Source of the DNA: Balneolales bacterium
GTDB taxonomy: Bacteria; Bacteroidota; Rhodothermia; Balneolales; Natronogracilivirgulaceae
Assembly: GCA_007131625.1 (NCBI GenBank)
Contig: SLQC01000170.1
Location: forward strand, 1-16,019
Length of the DNA stretch: 16,019 nt
Direction of reading: 5' to 3'
Under the pieces are notes generated by a model. That model saw only the letters and a list, made by a program, of their open reading frames with translations, was not told the DNA's origin and searched no databases. Position numbers and translations under genes: made by a program. Shown one piece after another: positions 13,236-16,019 of this stretch; position 1 is the first letter of the stretch; every line of letters begins with the position of its first letter.

Positions 13236-14612
13236 ATGAAGGTGATGATCGCCATACTTTTTAGTCTGATAATACTAATGAATAGTTTTGCATTTGGACA
13301 GAACACTTTGGAAAATCACAAGCTTGAAGCAGGTGTCGGAATTGTTGACATTTCAGGTAAAGGTGCCATCATAATAGATCCGCTTCATGTTAAAGCAATT
13401 GTTTTCCGACAGGGAGCAGTTCAGGTTGCACTGGTTGCATGTGATGTGATCGGCGTCCGGCGCAGCACTACATATCCTGCCAGAAAAAAAGCGGCTCTGA
13501 AAACTGGAATTCCATTCAGTAATATCACTGTCGCTGCTACACATACCCATATGGCCAGCGAGCATACTGATTTGGAAAGTGCGGTTGTTAAAGCTATAGA
13601 AAAAGCACAGGCTAATTTGAGGCCGGTCACTTTAACATCTGCATTGGGACAACAGTTTGATGTGTCTTATAATCGCCGCTATTTCATGAAAGATGGCTCG
13701 GTGGTATTCAACCCCATGTTCCTCAATCCCGATATTGTCCGGCCGGCTGGTCCAATTGATCCCGATGTGGGAGTGGTATTGCTGAATGATTCGGAAGACG
13801 GAACACCATTGATGTCCATTGTCAATTTTGCATTACATCTGGATACGGTTAAAGAATATGGAGCCGTATATCAAGAAGAAGGAGTTGGTTCACCCAATGC
13901 CGTAAGCGCCGATTATCCGTACTGGATTGAAGAATTTTTGAGAGAGGACAATGGAGACGAATTTAATTCGATTTTCTTTATGGGCACTGCCGGTAATATA
14001 AACCATTGGGACTTTTCAAGGCCGGGTCCCCAAAGCGGACACAAAACTACAACCAGGATGATCGGGGATTCTCTGGCTGTTGCCATCAGAAGGGCATTAC
14101 CGGAAGGAACCTTGGAGGCACCTGCACTGGCCACTCGATCCCGTACGTTACAAATCCCTTTACAGCATATTACGGAAGAGGATGTGATCTGGGCACAACA
14201 GCTGGATGATATGGAACTGTCTGGAAGAAGCGAAGAACCGGATGAGCGGGAGCAATTTCTCAATAGCGTAAGGCAAAGAAGGATTCTATGGTTGAACGAT
14301 CAAAAACAGAAAGGAAACGACACGTTGCCCATTGATGTACAGGTTTTCCGTTTAAGTGATAATACGGCCGTGGTAGCTTTGGCAGGGGAAATATTCGTTG
14401 AACATGGTTTAACCCTAAAGAACTTTTCCCCGTTTGAAAATACTATTATCATAACACTTGCCAATGACACCATTGCTTATGTTCCCAATAAGAAAGCCTT
14501 CGCCCAAGGTGGATATGAAGTAGAAAATTCCAGACTGGCTCCTGGTGGTGGCGAAATGATGATCGAGGCAGCCTTGCAGATGTTGCGGGAGCTTGAGGTA
14601 GATGCACAATGA
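13236..14612 (+). CDS. Secreted neutral/alkaline ceramidase-like hydrolase
   Basis: This 458-aa protein resembles the N-terminal catalytic domain of neutral (non-lysosomal) ceramidases, zinc amidases that cleave N-acyl bonds. MKVMIAILFSLIILMNSFAFG is a Sec signal peptide, so the enzyme works outside the cytoplasm. KLEAGVGIVDISGKG (29-43) is the family opening. Likely zinc ligands are H103 or H105 (AATHTHMASEH), H201 (NFALHLDTV), E385 (ALAGEIFVEHG) and Y427 (AQGGYEVENSRLAPGGGE). Bacterial ceramidase has a Ser nucleophile in a G-D-V-S-P-N motif; here the matching stretch reads GTAGNINHWD (250-259) with no Ser, so true ceramidase activity is doubtful. It lacks the C-terminal immunoglobulin-like domain of the longer true ceramidases. 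It lies 117 bp after the CBM9-like gene and 110 bp before the PhoPQ-related gene. I infer hydrolysis of an amide or related bond in an acylated amino sugar. Confidence 0.82.
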   Translation: MKVMIAILFSLIILMNSFAFGQNTLENHKLEAGVGIVDISGKGAIIIDPLHVKAIVFRQGAVQVALVACDVIGVRRSTTYPARKKAALKTGIPFSNITVAATHTHMASEHTDLESAVVKAIEKAQANLRPVTLTSALGQQFDVSYNRRYFMKDGSVVFNPMFLNPDIVRPAGPIDPDVGVVLLNDSEDGTPLMSIVNFALHLDTVKEYGAVYQEEGVGSPNAVSADYPYWIEEFLREDNGDEFNSIFFMGTAGNINHWDFSRPGPQSGHKTTTRMIGDSLAVAIRRALPEGTLEAPALATRSRTLQIPLQHITEEDVIWAQQLDDMELSGRSEEPDEREQFLNSVRQRRILWLNDQKQKGNDTLPIDVQVFRLSDNTAVVALAGEIFVEHGLTLKNFSPFENTIIITLANDTIAYVPNKKAFAQGGYEVENSRLAPGGGEMMIEAALQMLRELEVDAQ

Positions 14613-14711
14613 CACCAGGTGAATATTATCGTTCTGACAATTTTTTGTGGATCTGACAGGAATTACTTTCGGCTAAAGGACTCACTGTATAAAACAAGTA
14701 TTCACGTAAGT

Positions 14712-14718
14712 GAAGGAG
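14712..14718 (+). promoter_or_regulatory. Shine-Dalgarno GAAGGAG, partly in a small hairpin
   Basis: GAAGGAG lies 4 bp before ATG 14723 and supports that start. Its first bases belong to a small inverted repeat, TTCAC-GTAA-GTGAA (14701-14714), which could slightly limit access. Confidence 0.6.
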
Positions 14719-14722
14719 CTGA

Positions 14723-16019
14723 ATGAAAAGTTATATGCGAATTGCTGATAAATATTCCCGAAAAGTATTATTACCTCCTGATATTATGAAAACAAGTTTC
14801 TACCGAAAGTTGCGATTATCGGTATTTTTATTGCCGCTGCTTCTGTTTGTTATTGTTAATTGCGGACGAAACAACTTTGAAGTTGAGATAACCGCACAGA
14901 ACGACGAACATCCATTTGAAGCCTATTTGAACAGGACGGATGAAGTCTACCGATACGAGCATGTGCATAGTGAGATTAGAGATGGTTACACGACCCATGT
15001 TCTAAGAATGGTATCCCAGCGATGGTTGGATGAAGAGCACGTGAATGAGTCGGAATGGTGGCATTGGCTGACGATTGTGGTACCGGATCAATTAACGTAC
15101 CATACCGGTCTGCTCTGGATTGGTGGCGGTACCCGTGACACAAAAGAGCCCAACGAGGCAGTATCCTTTCTGGTGGATGCCGCAATGGCTACAAATAGTG
15201 TGACTGCAGACCTTCATAATGTTCCTTTTCAACCGGTTACGTTTACAGGTGACACACTGCATCATCGCTATGAGGATGACCTGATTGCATACGGATGGCG
15301 CGAGTTTATGGAAAGGGGGGCACATGATAATGATGCCGAATGGCTTGCCCGCTTTCCAATGACAAAGGCCACTGTCAGAGCTATGGATACGATTACAGAT
15401 TTTCTTGCCGATGAGACGGGTGTGCTTGTGGATCGATACGTGGTGGCGGGGGCGTCCAAGAGAGGCTGGACAACCTGGACTACCGGTATTTTCGATGACC
15501 GTGTTTTGGCTATAGCTCCTGTGGTGATAGATCTTTTGAATATGCTTCCTTCATTCGAGCATCACTGGCAGGCATACGGAGAGTGGTCTCCTGCGATTCG
15601 GGAATATGAAAATGAGAATATCATGCATTGGCAGTATTCAAGTGAATACCGGCAATTGCGTGAACTGGTGGACCCGTATTCCTACCTTGACAAACTCGAT
15701 TTGCCCAAGTTCATTATCAATGCTGCAAGTGACGAGTTTTTTCTGCCAGACTCCTGGCAGTTTTACTGGGATGAACTGCCTGGTGAGAAACATTTGAGAT
15801 ATATACCCAATACAGGCCATTCTCTGGAAAATACGGATGCTGCGGAAAGTCTGACCGGTTTTCATCACCGGATAATAAGCGGAACACCGATGCCCGATTT
15901 TTCCTGGCAGGTGGAAAACGGGAATATCTACATAGAAACCGACCCTGATAACCCACCGGATGAATTGGTGCTCTGGACCGCAGTTAATCCCGAAGGAAGG
16001 GATTTCAGATTATATGTAA
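14723..16019 (+). CDS. PhoPQ-activated pathogenicity-related (PqaA-like) alpha/beta-hydrolase lipoprotein, 3' end beyond window
   Basis: An uninterrupted frame of 432 codons runs off the right edge. The family was named for Salmonella PqaA; its biochemical role is poorly known, and members in environmental bacteria often lie near glycan-degrading genes. Alpha/beta-hydrolase hallmarks are the nucleophile elbow GASKRGW (S245), an acidic residue in NAASDEFFLPDSW (D337) and the His in IPNTGHSLEN (H366). An N-terminal segment RYEHVHSEIRDGYTTHVLRM and the WHWLTIVVPDQL strand are also family-like. FLLPLLLFVIVNC forms a lipoprotein signal with the acceptor Cys at residue 47. Two starts are possible: ATG 14723, which has a good Shine-Dalgarno, or ATG 14786, which gives a normal-length signal peptide with Cys at 26 but lacks one. 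It is the last visible gene of the cluster and is predicted to act at the membrane surface, likely as an esterase- or peptidase-like hydrolase. Confidence 0.88.
   Translation, partial: MKSYMRIADKYSRKVLLPPDIMKTSFYRKLRLSVFLLPLLLFVIVNCGRNNFEVEITAQNDEHPFEAYLNRTDEVYRYEHVHSEIRDGYTTHVLRMVSQRWLDEEHVNESEWWHWLTIVVPDQLTYHTGLLWIGGGTRDTKEPNEAVSFLVDAAMATNSVTADLHNVPFQPVTFTGDTLHHRYEDDLIAYGWREFMERGAHDNDAEWLARFPMTKATVRAMDTITDFLADETGVLVDRYVVAGASKRGWTTWTTGIFDDRVLAIAPVVIDLLNMLPSFEHHWQAYGEWSPAIREYENENIMHWQYSSEYRQLRELVDPYSYLDKLDLPKFIINAASDEFFLPDSWQFYWDELPGEKHLRYIPNTGHSLENTDAAESLTGFHHRIISGTPMPDFSWQVENGNIYIETDPDNPPDELVLWTAVNPEGRDFRLYV

Overview
The window looks like a chromosomal segment of a free-living, Gram-negative, Bacteroidota-like bacterium. 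Balneolota or Rhodothermota is my best guess, and it is an inference. Supporting signs are a high-potential iron-sulfur protein, several Cys-anchored lipoproteins, mostly weak Shine-Dalgarno sequences, and CIRCE control of groESL. I found no mobile element, CRISPR array, tRNA or rRNA.

Region 1 (1-792) holds the end of a plus-strand gene, possibly a TrkA-C/RCK-type K+ channel protein, and then about 580 bp of non-coding DNA with two perfect palindromes and a short tandem motif.

Region 2 (793-4580, minus strand) reads as one gene string: alanine dehydrogenase, secreted M28 lipoprotein peptidase, a small His-rich membrane protein that overlaps the peptidase stop codon, and a HiPIP with a Tat-like signal. 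It links peptide and amino-acid breakdown to a possible membrane electron-transfer pair.

Region 3 (4730-7862, plus strand) is housekeeping: rsmA, then two CIRCE operators (one canonical, one with a 10-bp spacer), groES, an unusually long 122-bp spacer with a hairpin, groEL, and two hairpins, the second a strong intrinsic terminator.

Region 4 (7863-8264) is non-coding and carries a perfect 12-bp inverted repeat. It separates housekeeping genes from the accessory cluster.

Region 5 (8265-16019, plus strand, running off the window) is the most interesting part: DegT/DnrJ/EryC1/StrS aminotransferase, Gfo/Idh/MocA dehydrogenase, PIG-L deacetylase, a divergent NagB-like sugar isomerase/deaminase, a CBM9-like protein without a signal peptide, a secreted neutral-ceramidase-like protein, and a PhoPQ-related alpha/beta-hydrolase lipoprotein. 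The first four genes are tightly packed. Together they suggest an uncharacterised route for an N-acylated amino sugar or aminocyclitol. Two secreted hydrolases would release or de-acylate the substrate outside the cytoplasm. Deacetylation, transamination, NAD(P)-dependent redox and isomerisation or deamination would follow inside. The substrate cannot be read from sequence. No transporter or kinase is visible, so the locus probably continues downstream.
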